From Leptolyngbya sp. PCC 7375 (GTDB taxonomy: Bacteria > Cyanobacteriota > Cyanobacteriia > Phormidesmidales > Phormidesmidaceae): 64,000 bases of DNA. The notes under the pieces were generated by a model. It was not told where the DNA came from and searched no databases. It was given only the letters and a program-made list of their open reading frames with translations. The position numbers and the translations under genes are program-made. The stretch spans positions 4,946,486-5,010,485 of the forward strand of contig NZ_JH993797.1 in the NCBI RefSeq assembly GCF_000316115.1, read 5' to 3'. Positions 42,064-50,549 of the stretch are shown here, one piece after another; position 1 is the first letter of the stretch, and each line of letters opens with the position of its first letter.

Positions 42064-42678
42064 TTAAGCGTAAATTCTATAGGCGAGAACATGCACCGGA
42101 TCGTCATAAATCGGCATCACTTTAGTATCAATCAGCGTCCACCCTGGCTGATCAAGGACGCCCTGGAGTTTAGACAGAAAGCTCCGACGTGCAGTGAAAA
42201 CCAAGACACCTTCAGGCTCAATTCTTTCTTGTAACACTCTTAGCTCCGCTGAACCAGCATGAGTTTCAGCAAATACACCTGTGGCAATAATGCCATTTAC
42301 CCGCTCTAGATCCCCGAATCGTTCATCACCGATGGCACAGCAAATCAAGGAACGATATATCCTTTTTTCAGCGGCTTGTTCTAACATCCCAGGCGAGATA
42401 TCAATACCTATCAAATCGTCGAATCCCAATTCTGCCAAGGCCATACCCACCAGACCTGTACCAACCCCAACATCCAAGATCACGCCTCGTTTGTTGCTTA
42501 TCTGCTCTGAAAGCATGAGAGCTGCGGCTAATGGAACCGGTTTCCATACACCACTCACATCTATTTCATAGGTAGCGGCCCACTGATCGTAGTTCCTACG
42601 TAGCTCATTTGGATTCTGACTAGAGCAAATCCATTTCAACCACTCATTGGGTAGTGTTTCAGGCATTTCCCTCATCAA
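42064..42678 (-). CDS. SAM-dependent methyltransferase (WBSCR27-like)
   Basis: This 204-residue class I methyltransferase has motif I I-L-D-V-G-V-G-T-G-L-V-G near residue 70 and I-G-I-D-I-S-P-G-M-L near 92. The entry helix N-Y-D-Q-W-A-A-T-Y-E near 29 resembles that of the paralogue at 49631-50320 (Y-Y-E-K-W-A-K-A-Y-N), and both belong to a Williams-Beuren-type methyltransferase group. The substrate is probably an intermediate of the neighbouring cluster. Confidence 0.8.
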   Translation of the reverse strand: MMREMPETLPNEWLKWICSSQNPNELRRNYDQWAATYEIDVSGVWKPVPLAAALMLSEQISNKRGVILDVGVGTGLVGMALAELGFDDLIGIDISPGMLEQAAEKRIYRSLICCAIGDERFGDLERVNGIIATGVFAETHAGSAELRVLQERIEPEGVLVFTARRSFLSKLQGVLDQPGWTLIDTKVMPIYDDPVHVLAYRIYA

Positions 42679-42732
42679 TATTCACTATCTGAAAGTTGTT
42701 AACTTGATATTATTTGTGCCTTCTCTCGTTTT

Positions 42733-43854
42733 CTAATCAATGTAAAGCATGGGATCTTGGGACATCTTGCTGGTCTCGATGTAGTAACGACCAAAACGGT
42801 TTGCGAGAAAATCATCTAGATTGATTTGCTCTTGTTTTACGAAACCACTTTGGAGAATTTTGCCATTGAGATACATATCCATGACTGCACAAAGAGAGGC
42901 AGCTGTTGAGATCTGGATAGAACTCAGGGTTTCTCCATATAAATTCAGCGGGTAGATCTTGCGGGCATCGCTGATTTGTTCTAAACGACCGTTACGCCAG
43001 CCACTAATGGTGCAGAAGCTAACTACTATATCTTGCTGAGTAGTGGGAATGGCCCGTTCAAAAATTTCTTTAAGTAGGTCACGTTGATCGCTTAAACGTA
43101 ATTCGTTGATTAAAAAGGCCATGAGATCACGATGACCCTGATAGCGTACAGTTTTGTAGTTAAGAGTGCGCACCTTGCCATCGAGAGTCTCGCATAGAGT
43201 TCCTAGCCCGCCAGACGTATTAAACGCTTCGTAATTGATGCCATCTAGGGAGAAATACTCCACCTCTTCCAAGGGAATCGCCTCGATTTTATGACCGTTG
43301 CGAATAGCATCACAAGGGTTACAGTATTCGTTAATGAGCCCCTTTGTAGACCAGGTAAGGTTGTACATCATCTTATTGGAAGGATATTGAGGCAGAGCAC
43401 CAACCCGCATTTTGACCTCGTCAAGTCTCTCAAAGTAGCTGCACAGATGATGGGCAAGGATACTAATAAATCCTGGAGCTAGACCACATTGGGGCACAAA
43501 GACCAAGCCAGCAGAACTCGTCTCAGCAACAGTCCGAATGGCATTGGTGGTTGCGATATCTTCGGTTAGGTCGAAATAGCTGACCCCAGCTTTTGCTGCG
43601 GCACGGGAAATTCCTGGATTGACCCAATAGGGACAAGCAGAAACAACACAATCTTGATTCTCTAACTTTTCCGCGATCGCAGCTTCATCAGTGACATCAA
43701 TAACGGATGTGTTAACTGGCACTAGCGCAGATAAATGATCTAAGGATTGACTATCAATATCGCCAACCAGCACGTTGTAATCATCGCTTCGATGTAGGAG
43801 CTTAGCGATCGCGGATCCGATTTTTCCAGATCCCAAGATAGTGACATGATGCAT
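42733..43854 (-). CDS. Saccharopine dehydrogenase family oxidoreductase
   Basis: This 373-residue protein has an N-terminal Rossmann motif (I-L-G-S-G-K-I-G-S-A-I-A) with D-I-D at the end of strand 2, suggesting NAD(P)(H). The conserved S-A-C-P-Y-W-V-N-P-G near residue 91 and P-Q-C-G-L-A-P-G-F near 130 are typical of saccharopine dehydrogenase-like enzymes (Lys9, carboxynorspermidine dehydrogenase and relatives). Such enzymes reductively couple or split an amino acid or polyamine with an oxo-acid. Which partner is used cannot be told. It lies in the NRPS tailoring run. Confidence 0.8.
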   Translation of the reverse strand: MHHVTILGSGKIGSAIAKLLHRSDDYNVLVGDIDSQSLDHLSALVPVNTSVIDVTDEAAIAEKLENQDCVVSACPYWVNPGISRAAAKAGVSYFDLTEDIATTNAIRTVAETSSAGLVFVPQCGLAPGFISILAHHLCSYFERLDEVKMRVGALPQYPSNKMMYNLTWSTKGLINEYCNPCDAIRNGHKIEAIPLEEVEYFSLDGINYEAFNTSGGLGTLCETLDGKVRTLNYKTVRYQGHRDLMAFLINELRLSDQRDLLKEIFERAIPTTQQDIVVSFCTISGWRNGRLEQISDARKIYPLNLYGETLSSIQISTAASLCAVMDMYLNGKILQSGFVKQEQINLDDFLANRFGRYYIETSKMSQDPMLYID

Positions 43855-44382
43855 AGCGTTCTTATTCAGGCGTTTCCTATAGAAATCAGAGAAGAATTTT
43901 CTACAGTGTCCTACATCATTTAAACTCGTAGGTCAGCCAAAAGTAAAGTCTGATTGTTCGGTTAATTGATTGTGAATTGAACTAGATTAGACATGAAGAA
44001 GAATGAAAACTTCGGAATTGGAGGAATTGATAGCTTGTCCTCTAAACCAATGTGAATGTGCTGACACTGGTTCCGTCTAATGGGGATAGGTTATCCCTTG
44101 TTCGAAGAGGGTTAGACTGCATATCGCATTGATAACAACTGTGTCCAAGATATCCCCAATTTCAGAATACTGAGTCTCACGGCAGGTACAACGTTGGTCG
44201 TGAAATGAACACGCACTTTAGGAAATCATTCCGCAAATAGTTGGCAATAGTCGTCTACAAATCTAATGGTGGATGGGCATTTCTGGAGGTAGACATATAT
44301 TTGAGAATAATCAGGATTACTCTCAGCTTAATTTTTATCTAACCAGAGTGGTAAAAGAGGGATATGACATAAAACACTCGGC
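43855..44382. other. Intergenic region with shared repeat element
   Basis: The region holds an element (43939-44027) homologous to 35235-35320. A plus-strand frame at its end is antisense to the oxygenase gene and is not supported. Confidence 0.5.
43939..44027 (+). repeat. Intergenic element shared with 35235-35320
   Basis: It starts AAAAGTAAAGTCTGATTG, contains GAATTGAACTAGATTAGA and ends TTCGGAATTGGAGGAATT. It lies about 85 bp upstream of the saccharopine dehydrogenase-like gene, in the position of a promoter element, and carries degenerate CGG repeats at 9-bp spacing. Confidence 0.6.
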
Positions 44383-45333
44383 TTATTTTAATTCCCTGGC
44401 TCGACCTGCGCCTGATTTGGTTACCCAGATTGAATTGAAGTTTTTCAGCATAATATCAGTAGAATTGAGTGTCTCATCCGTTCCCATTGGTTCAATAATT
44501 GAATCAATATTAGGGTATATGAAGAAAGGAATAGAAATGCGACTACTGGAACCTGTATGAATGACTTTATGGGGAGTACTGACAAACAAGCCATTTGTCC
44601 ACAGTTGCAGCATATCTCCCAAATTAATGACAAATGTATCGTCTAAACATGGGGCATCAATCCATGCATCTTTTGTAAAAACCCGTAGAGATGGGGTTGG
44701 AAGAGATTCTTGAATTAACACCGTGAAGATTCCATTATCTGTATGTTTTCCAGCAATGCCACATTCAGCAGGATAATAAATGGTGCGGTGGATGAGGATT
44801 GGATCATCAAAAAAAGGAGCAAACCAATCTGCTTCAAGGTTCAAAGCAACAGCCAACGCCCTTAAAAGAGGCGGGACAATTTTGGTCATGATCTCCCGTT
44901 GAAGTTGATAATGGGATGCAGAAAATCCAGGAGACACCGCATCATCAGGCATTAGGTTTGGGCCTGTAAATGGTTTATCTGAAAGTGGACGCTCTAACCC
45001 AAGGTCAAAAACTTCTTTAGGATCAGGCCCAACGTCTTCATGAAGAGTTTCGCCATAGAGGGGAACATAGCCTCTAGAGGTTTTGGGATAAATAATTTGT
45101 TTATCTTGACCATAAGCTTTTTTCTTTTCCAAAGGCAGTTGAAAAAAGGAGTGAGAGACATCAACTGTTTGCCGAACTAAGTCACTAGAAATATCATGAT
45201 CGCTCAAATAGAAAAATCCATGCTCATAACAGACATCATAAAGACGCTTGTGTTCGTCATTTCCTAAACCTGAAGCATCAATGTTTTTCAGTTTTGCCAA
45301 TGAAAGTATAGGTAAGATAGCCATAGGAATCAT
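44383..45333 (-). CDS. 2-oxoglutarate/Fe(II) oxygenase, isopenicillin N synthase family
   Basis: This 316-residue protein has the non-haem oxygenase N-terminal pattern (Y-E-H-G-F-F-Y-L-S-D-H near residue 35) and a complete metal site. It has H-T-D in G-K-H-T-D-N-G near 200, the distal His in T-P-H-K-V-I-H near 258, and the co-substrate arginine in S-R-I-S-I-P-F-F. It hydroxylates, desaturates or cyclises small molecules. Its ATG overlaps the stop of the enolase-superfamily gene (TAATG), so the two are translationally coupled and may act in succession. Confidence 0.88.
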   Translation of the reverse strand: MIPMAILPILSLAKLKNIDASGLGNDEHKRLYDVCYEHGFFYLSDHDISSDLVRQTVDVSHSFFQLPLEKKKAYGQDKQIIYPKTSRGYVPLYGETLHEDVGPDPKEVFDLGLERPLSDKPFTGPNLMPDDAVSPGFSASHYQLQREIMTKIVPPLLRALAVALNLEADWFAPFFDDPILIHRTIYYPAECGIAGKHTDNGIFTVLIQESLPTPSLRVFTKDAWIDAPCLDDTFVINLGDMLQLWTNGLFVSTPHKVIHTGSSSRISIPFFIYPNIDSIIEPMGTDETLNSTDIMLKNFNSIWVTKSGAGRARELK

Positions 45334-46436
45334 TATTGATATATGGATACCGGCTCACCTAACACATCAAGTTTCGGTGCCACCCCTAATCCAGGTGCTT
45401 CTGGAGCATAGGTTTTTCCACCCTGATTTCGAGCGCCACCAATAGCAGTATCAACCGTTAGCATGGAATGGCATAACCAAGTTGCCCGTAAATGGGTAGC
45501 GGGTGTAGATTGAGCCAGATGGACTGCACCTGTGTCGGCAATAATACTACCACCTGTTTCTTCAATATTCATCCGAATCCCTGTTTCTACACAAAAATCT
45601 CGGATACGCTTGGCCTTAGTTAATCCTCCAACTCGGTTAACCTTCAAGCCAATTGCCTCACAGGCATTATCTGCTTGAGCCCGGACAATATCCCCATAAC
45701 GTTGAATACACTCATCTAGAATGATGGGATGACAGGTCATCTTACGCACCTGTAGACATTCTTCATAAGTTTCACAGGGTTGTTCAAAATATAAAATGGA
45801 CTCTGTTACAGCATTCATTACCCGCATGGCATCATCAACTAACCAGGCTCGATTCACATCAAAGGTTGCACTTTCATTGGCCGGTAAATAAGCACCAATT
45901 GCTTGAATTCTCTCAATATCTTTGGCAACATCTGCGCCAATTTTACAAGTGTGAACGTTTTCTCCCCTCGCTTGACCTCGCTTGATCGATTCGATCATTT
46001 CGTCTGGAGTGCCCGTAGGAACAGAATTTTGGATCGTAATCGCTTGGTCAATACGTCCCCCAAAGAGTTCGCACAGCGGCAATTCTGTCGCCTTTCCTAA
46101 GATATCCCAACAGGCCATATCCAGCGCTGACTTAATGTAAGGATGTCCCGGCAAGGCAACATCCATAGTTCGATAGATAAAATCGGTACGCCTTGGATCG
46201 AGTCCTATCAGGTGAGGGGCTAGCTCTTCTAGTCCAGCCCTAATGCCGCGCCCAAATGCAGGTAAATAGGTCACCCCCCAAGGGCAGCCTTCCCCCCAAC
46301 CTCGGATACCTGCATCTGTGTCAATGGCGATAATGGTAGAGTCTAACTTGTCGAAATATAGCCTACCTCCTGATAACCAATAGGGATGCTCCAGAGGCAA
46401 GGTTACTTGGTATACCGTAATCTTTGTGATTTTCAT
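45333..46436 (-). CDS. Mandelate racemase/muconate lactonizing enzyme-like (hydroxyproline-type)
   Basis: This 367-residue enolase-superfamily enzyme has the capping-domain motif G-W-G-E-G-C-P-W-G-V-T-Y near residue 46, catalytic Lys in C-K-I-G near 163, metal ligands in F-D-V-N, F-E-Q-P and L-D-E, and the second Lys in L-K-V-N-R-V-G-G near 263. The G-W-G-E-x-C-P-x-G-x-T-Y motif resembles that of 4-hydroxyproline betaine epimerase and cis-3-hydroxyproline dehydratase (from memory). An epimerase or dehydratase acting on an imino acid is therefore suggested, not proven. It is coupled to the oxygenase gene by a one-base overlap. Confidence 0.8.
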   Translation of the reverse strand: MKITKITVYQVTLPLEHPYWLSGGRLYFDKLDSTIIAIDTDAGIRGWGEGCPWGVTYLPAFGRGIRAGLEELAPHLIGLDPRRTDFIYRTMDVALPGHPYIKSALDMACWDILGKATELPLCELFGGRIDQAITIQNSVPTGTPDEMIESIKRGQARGENVHTCKIGADVAKDIERIQAIGAYLPANESATFDVNRAWLVDDAMRVMNAVTESILYFEQPCETYEECLQVRKMTCHPIILDECIQRYGDIVRAQADNACEAIGLKVNRVGGLTKAKRIRDFCVETGIRMNIEETGGSIIADTGAVHLAQSTPATHLRATWLCHSMLTVDTAIGGARNQGGKTYAPEAPGLGVAPKLDVLGEPVSIYQ

Positions 46437-46702
46437 GATTGCTTCAAGCTTTGCCTAGATACACAAAATTGTTGCTTGTTTTCGCATCGTTAAAAAGTTG
46501 TCATATCTCGACAACCTCTGCCTAACAGCTCCCAAAGGCCCTTTGAAGAGGCCCTACCAATGAAAAGAACCGCTAAAGGACCTGCTTCGATATCAAGAGA
46601 TATTCAGAGACCTGCTTAAAAAGTAAGTTTCACAAAATTATCACTTGATCAAGGTCTTATGATGAGCTTACTTTTCTTATTGGTTTAAGGAATGAACCAT
46701 AG

Positions 46703-46731
46703 AGTTAAGGTTTTAAAATAAAACCTTAACT
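46703..46731 (-). terminator. Hairpin at the end of the hydroxyacid dehydrogenase gene
   Basis: AGTTAAGGTTTT (46703-46714) pairs with AAAACCTTAACT (46720-46731) across 5 bases. It overlaps the stop codon of the gene at 46726-48048 and would end or weaken transcription before the enolase-superfamily gene. Confidence 0.65.
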
Positions 46732-48048
46732 GCTTAGATGTGCCAAAATTTTTGTAATGACAGGAAGCTTTGCCTTGCTGCCAAAATCAAAAGATTTTAT
46801 CTTCTCTACAACCGCTGGATTAGGTTGATAGGCGTCAAGGTTATCAGATATCCAACAAGTTCCAACACTCCAACGAATCACATCTACTAATAATTCATCG
46901 CTCAATCCCATATTTTTTCCTAAGTGATTGGCTTCTCCTAAGCTCAAATAATTGATATACGCCAGAAAATCTGTTAGAGATTTAGCCATATCCATTAACC
47001 TCTCATCTTCTAAAGCTTCTGGATCATCGTACTTTAACTGATAGGGTAAAGGCTTAATTCGACCAAAACTATCCGTTACTCTTTCTGTTGAATGAACATA
47101 ACTACGATTTAAGCCATAGGGAGAAGGAGCGGTAAAATCAGGTATTCTTAAATCAATATTATTATCTTCTTCAATTAATTTAGTTACCTTCACATGATTA
47201 TCATGGGGGGGATCATATTTTTCTCCAGCCTCTCGGTAACGTTCTTCAATAATTCTACCTATGGGTAAAGGAACATTTAACTCATCGGCTAATTTTACTG
47301 TTAAATCTGTGTCTTTGACCGTAATTTCTAAGGAACAAGAATAGTCATAACTGCCATCAAAAATGAAGGGAGTTACTTGCTCTGTCACTACACTATTTCC
47401 TTGGGATGCGCGAATATAGTCCCACATCCAAAGCAAAGGAATACCATTGGTTTTGGCAATCATATACACCTCTCCCAGAGTTGCCATTTGGGTATAAAAC
47501 AGGAGATTTGTCAGCAGTTTTACAGTTTGGGCTTCACCAATGGTATTGCTGACGAAAAAGGAAATCTTGCCCATAGAATTCAAGGCTTCCTCGCTCATGT
47601 CATAGCCTTCTTTATCACCACTGACATAGAAGCTGACATTACAAAAGTCCACACCCATATGAGAGAGGTTACTAACCGGAGATTCTAAGCTAAATACACC
47701 TTGCTTGGTCGCTTCTTTGGCAATGTGTTGAGTATTGTGGTAATCGGTTGTGGAAAAATCTAACCAGGTTGCACCAGACTTCATCCCTTCAAGAGCACCC
47801 GGTTTGTCATGACCTAACATGTTTTCTAAAACATGATGGGGTAAAGGCAGATTGGTAATGACTAGATCCGCGTTATGGGCAGCTTCTTTGGGGCTATCTT
47901 TCCAAACAGCCCCTGCTGCCACGACTGAATCTGCCGCATCCCTATACTTGTCATAGACTTGAACTTGATAACCATCCTTAAGCAGCTTAAAGATTTGCTG
48001 TTTACCCATGGCACCTGTGCCAATGTAAGCAATTTTTTGTTTACTCAT
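46726..48048 (-). CDS. Beta-hydroxyacid dehydrogenase-like NAD(P)-binding protein
   Basis: This 440-residue protein begins I-A-Y-I-G-T-G-A-M-G-K, the 3-hydroxyisobutyrate dehydrogenase-type dinucleotide motif. It has E-S-P-V-S-N where the family has D-A-P-V-S-G, and T-V-K-L-L-T-N-L-L near residue 172, whose Lys and Asn fit the catalytic positions. It is about 140 residues longer than usual 290-residue members, with an extra helical C-terminal region. The ATG overlaps the stop of the PhyH relic (ATGA), so it was part of that operon. Substrate unknown. Confidence 0.8.
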   Translation of the reverse strand: MSKQKIAYIGTGAMGKQQIFKLLKDGYQVQVYDKYRDAADSVVAAGAVWKDSPKEAAHNADLVITNLPLPHHVLENMLGHDKPGALEGMKSGATWLDFSTTDYHNTQHIAKEATKQGVFSLESPVSNLSHMGVDFCNVSFYVSGDKEGYDMSEEALNSMGKISFFVSNTIGEAQTVKLLTNLLFYTQMATLGEVYMIAKTNGIPLLWMWDYIRASQGNSVVTEQVTPFIFDGSYDYSCSLEITVKDTDLTVKLADELNVPLPIGRIIEERYREAGEKYDPPHDNHVKVTKLIEEDNNIDLRIPDFTAPSPYGLNRSYVHSTERVTDSFGRIKPLPYQLKYDDPEALEDERLMDMAKSLTDFLAYINYLSLGEANHLGKNMGLSDELLVDVIRWSVGTCWISDNLDAYQPNPAVVEKIKSFDFGSKAKLPVITKILAHLSS

Positions 48049-48497
48049 CTGTTCACATATAATTTTCCTGCTTCAGAAATCAATTGACCTTCTTTGAGAA
48101 CGTTTGCTAACCGATCTCCTAGGTCAGTTTGGAGATCATTCCCAGTAGCTTGGAGTAAAGAGTAGACTCCCTCCAGGAATACTTTCGAGTAACGAGCCTG
48201 ACTATCGACCAGACGCATCAAATAAGCCTTTCTGGATGATAATGCGTTTTTTTTAAGGAGACAGCTCTTATGCCATATAAATTTATCTAAAAAAAGTGCA
48301 TCACCCAGGTCAAAATCATCTTCTATTTTATTGTTTTTAACAAAAACTCTTCTGTCTTCGAAGCATACTGAAAGTCAAACTCCTTGCCGATCAAGCGATT
48401 TCTGAGTCAGGAAATTTTTCAGCTTAATAAAGCCATTCTCCAAGAAGAAGACTCTATCTTCCTGAGTCAAAATAATTTGATTAGTGGGTAAACACAT
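48045..48497 (-). pseudogene. Relic of a PhyH-type 2-oxoglutarate oxygenase
   Basis: The ATG at 48497 lies one base after the alcohol dehydrogenase stop and reads I-L-T-Q-E-D-R-V-F-F-L-E-N-G-F-I-K-L-K-N, the usual start of phytanoyl-CoA dioxygenase (PhyH) proteins, then stops at 48375. In another frame, 48330 to 48045 encodes F-I-W-H-K-S and R-K-A-Y-L-M-R-L-V-D-S-Q-A-R-Y, matching the family's C-terminal histidine and arginine region. About 150 middle residues with the H-x-D metal site are missing. It is an internally deleted relic within the operon, ending in an ATGA overlap with the next gene. Confidence 0.7.
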
Positions 48498-48498
48498 A

Positions 48499-49578
48499 TC
48501 AATCTCTGAGATCTAGTTTAATCACAACTTTCCCACAAAATTTTTTATGTTGAAAGAATGCTTGAGCCAACTTAATTTGTTCAAGAGAAAATGTTTTAGC
48601 GACGACTGGTCTCAATCGATCTTGGTTGATGTAGTTAACTAGATTTTGAAATACGATTGCCTCCATACGGGTTGCACCGATCATCTCTAAATCCTTATAG
48701 ATGAGATCGCGCAAATCAAGTTCAACTAACGGTCCACCAATGGCACCACAAGTGATATATCGCCCCCTCACTTTCAGCATTTTTAGCAACTGTGAAAAAT
48801 AAGCTCCACCAACCGTGTCTAAGCAAACCGTTATGGGGTAATCGGCTAAAACCTCACTCAATCTTTGGGATCGTTCACAAACAATGTCTGCTCCAAGCTG
48901 TTGGACAAACTCTTTTTTACTACCGCTCGCAATAGCAATAACGTTGGCTTGCCTCAGTTTGCACAACTGAATAAGCGCACTACCTACACCTCCAGAAGCT
49001 CCCATAATGAGTACCGTATCGGCAGCCGTGACACGCCCTTTAACTAGCATATTCTCAGCGGTGGAATAAGCACAGGGGAAACAGGCTAGCTCAACGTCGG
49101 ACAGGGATGAATGAATTGGATACACATTAGAGGCTGGAATAGCAACATAGTCTGCGAAGCCACCATCTAGTTCACTGCCAACGTAGCGATCGCTTATCCC
49201 AGATTGATTTCGAATCCAGGGATCAACTATCACTCGCTGTCTATGTAAGCTGGGATCAACGTTATCGCCCAAATCGCTGACCTTACCAACAATATCAGCC
49301 CCTTGTATCCTAGGAAACTGGATCGGAGTTTGTCCCCAAGCCGTTGAATCATCGACAACTTTTAAGGCAGTATCTTGAAGAACTGCCTCAAAGTCGCTTT
49401 CTGCTGTGTACCAGCCTGTGCGCGTATTTAAGTCCGTATTATTTAGAGAACACGCTCCGACTTGAATCAGCACTTCTCCCTCTTGAGGCATAGGTCTGAC
49501 CACCTGAGTGTAGACCAGCTTTTCTGGTCCTCCATAGCCAGTGAGAAGAACTGCATTCATAGGCTGAGTTATGGACAT
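48499..49578 (-). CDS. Quinone oxidoreductase-type alcohol dehydrogenase
   Basis: This 359-residue medium-chain dehydrogenase/reductase has a GroES-like N-terminal domain (A-V-L-L-T-G-Y-G-G-P-E-K-L) and an NAD(P)-binding motif G-A-S-G-G-V-G-S-A near residue 193. The catalytic and structural zinc cysteines of classic alcohol dehydrogenases are lacking, as in quinone oxidoreductases and crotonyl-CoA-type reductases. It would reduce an enone, quinone or aldehyde using NADPH. It heads the run that contains the PhyH relic and the hydroxyacid dehydrogenase. Confidence 0.85.
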   Translation of the reverse strand: MSITQPMNAVLLTGYGGPEKLVYTQVVRPMPQEGEVLIQVGACSLNNTDLNTRTGWYTAESDFEAVLQDTALKVVDDSTAWGQTPIQFPRIQGADIVGKVSDLGDNVDPSLHRQRVIVDPWIRNQSGISDRYVGSELDGGFADYVAIPASNVYPIHSSLSDVELACFPCAYSTAENMLVKGRVTAADTVLIMGASGGVGSALIQLCKLRQANVIAIASGSKKEFVQQLGADIVCERSQRLSEVLADYPITVCLDTVGGAYFSQLLKMLKVRGRYITCGAIGGPLVELDLRDLIYKDLEMIGATRMEAIVFQNLVNYINQDRLRPVVAKTFSLEQIKLAQAFFQHKKFCGKVVIKLDLRD

Positions 49579-49630
49579 TCTGTGTGATTTCTAAAGACTT
49601 AATAAATAAACTAATGCACACTCAAATTCC

Positions 49631-50320
49631 CTAGCTCACTCTAAAAGCCCAGTAGTGAGCACCTTCTTCTGCAATGTAAGGGCCATCCATGATGTAGCTA
49701 ACCAGAGTTACTTTTTTCTCAGTTTGGAGACGCTTGTACACACTTTGAAAATCTGTGCTGTCATAGTAGCTCTTGCGAGTACTCACCACAACTAATCCTC
49801 CCGGTTTAGTCACGCGAATCATTTCTTCGATAGCAGTGGGAGGGACATGACCTAAGGTAAAAACACCACAACTAATTGTGGCATCATAGGAGTTATCTTG
49901 ATAGGCGACGATACGCTGAGTCATGTCGCAGTTACCTGTCAATGTACGATAAGCCTGAGTAGATTCAGCTTCACGTACCATATTTTGAGAGAGATCAAAC
50001 CCGTCTATGTGCTGATATCCTCGATGACGTAAGGCTACCCCAACCAGTCCTGTGCCACATCCTGAATCCAGAATTTTAATGGCGGGATCCCGCAAATTCA
50101 AAAATTTACTATCTTGTTTCGGTAGCATATCAAAATAGACAGAGATGTATTCTGGCCCAGAATACATCTCATTCGAGACATCCTGGTTATACGCTTTAGC
50201 CCATTTTTCGTAATACTGCCTGATATTCTCGGGATCTCCTAAAAGTGTGTGGGCCTCCTTGATGGCATCAAAGCTACTCAACTCATCCGTTTCCTGGGAT
50301 TGAATAGTGCTTGTATTCAT
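49631..50320 (-). CDS. SAM-dependent methyltransferase (WBSCR27-like)
   Basis: The ATG at 50320 is preceded by GAGGAGTGAG, so about 229 residues are made. Motif I is I-L-D-S-G-C-G-T-G-L-V-G near residue 80, followed by G-F-D-L-S and the entry helix Y-Y-E-K-W-A-K-A-Y-N near 36. It is related to the methyltransferase at 42064-42678 (shared G-T-G-L-V-G and the entry helix). It lies between an amidinotransferase relic and the alcohol dehydrogenase, downstream of the NRPS, and could N- or O-methylate its product. Confidence 0.85.
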   Translation of the reverse strand: MNTSTIQSQETDELSSFDAIKEAHTLLGDPENIRQYYEKWAKAYNQDVSNEMYSGPEYISVYFDMLPKQDSKFLNLRDPAIKILDSGCGTGLVGVALRHRGYQHIDGFDLSQNMVREAESTQAYRTLTGNCDMTQRIVAYQDNSYDATISCGVFTLGHVPPTAIEEMIRVTKPGGLVVVSTRKSYYDSTDFQSVYKRLQTEKKVTLVSYIMDGPYIAEEGAHYWAFRVS

Positions 50321-50331
50321 AATCTCACTCC

Positions 50332-50520
50332 TCAAAATTGTAAAAGTTTAAAAGCTTTCTTGTGATTTATTTCTCCCAATTGCTGTAGCCCACCAATATC
50401 TTCTCGGACAAAGGTCTTCATTTCATGGGTCACAACAGGTGCCGTCACCCCATCAATTGTTCCAATAATTATTTCCTCCAGAGGATCCCATTCGTTATAG
50501 CTACAGACCGGGGATTTCAT
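50332..50520 (-). pseudogene. Amidinotransferase N-terminal relic, copy 1
   Basis: The 62-residue frame begins S-P-V-C-S-Y-N-E-W-D-P-L-E-E-I-I-I-G, the conserved start of arginine:glycine amidinotransferase-type enzymes (the group including cyanotoxin amidinotransferases). It continues to E-M-K-T-F-V and then loses similarity and stops. A full enzyme is about 370-390 residues. Over the first 40 residues it matches the second relic at 57819-58205. Located directly downstream of the NRPS gene. Confidence 0.8.
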
Positions 50521-50549
50521 TGCTGTATTATCTCCATCAACTCTTATTC

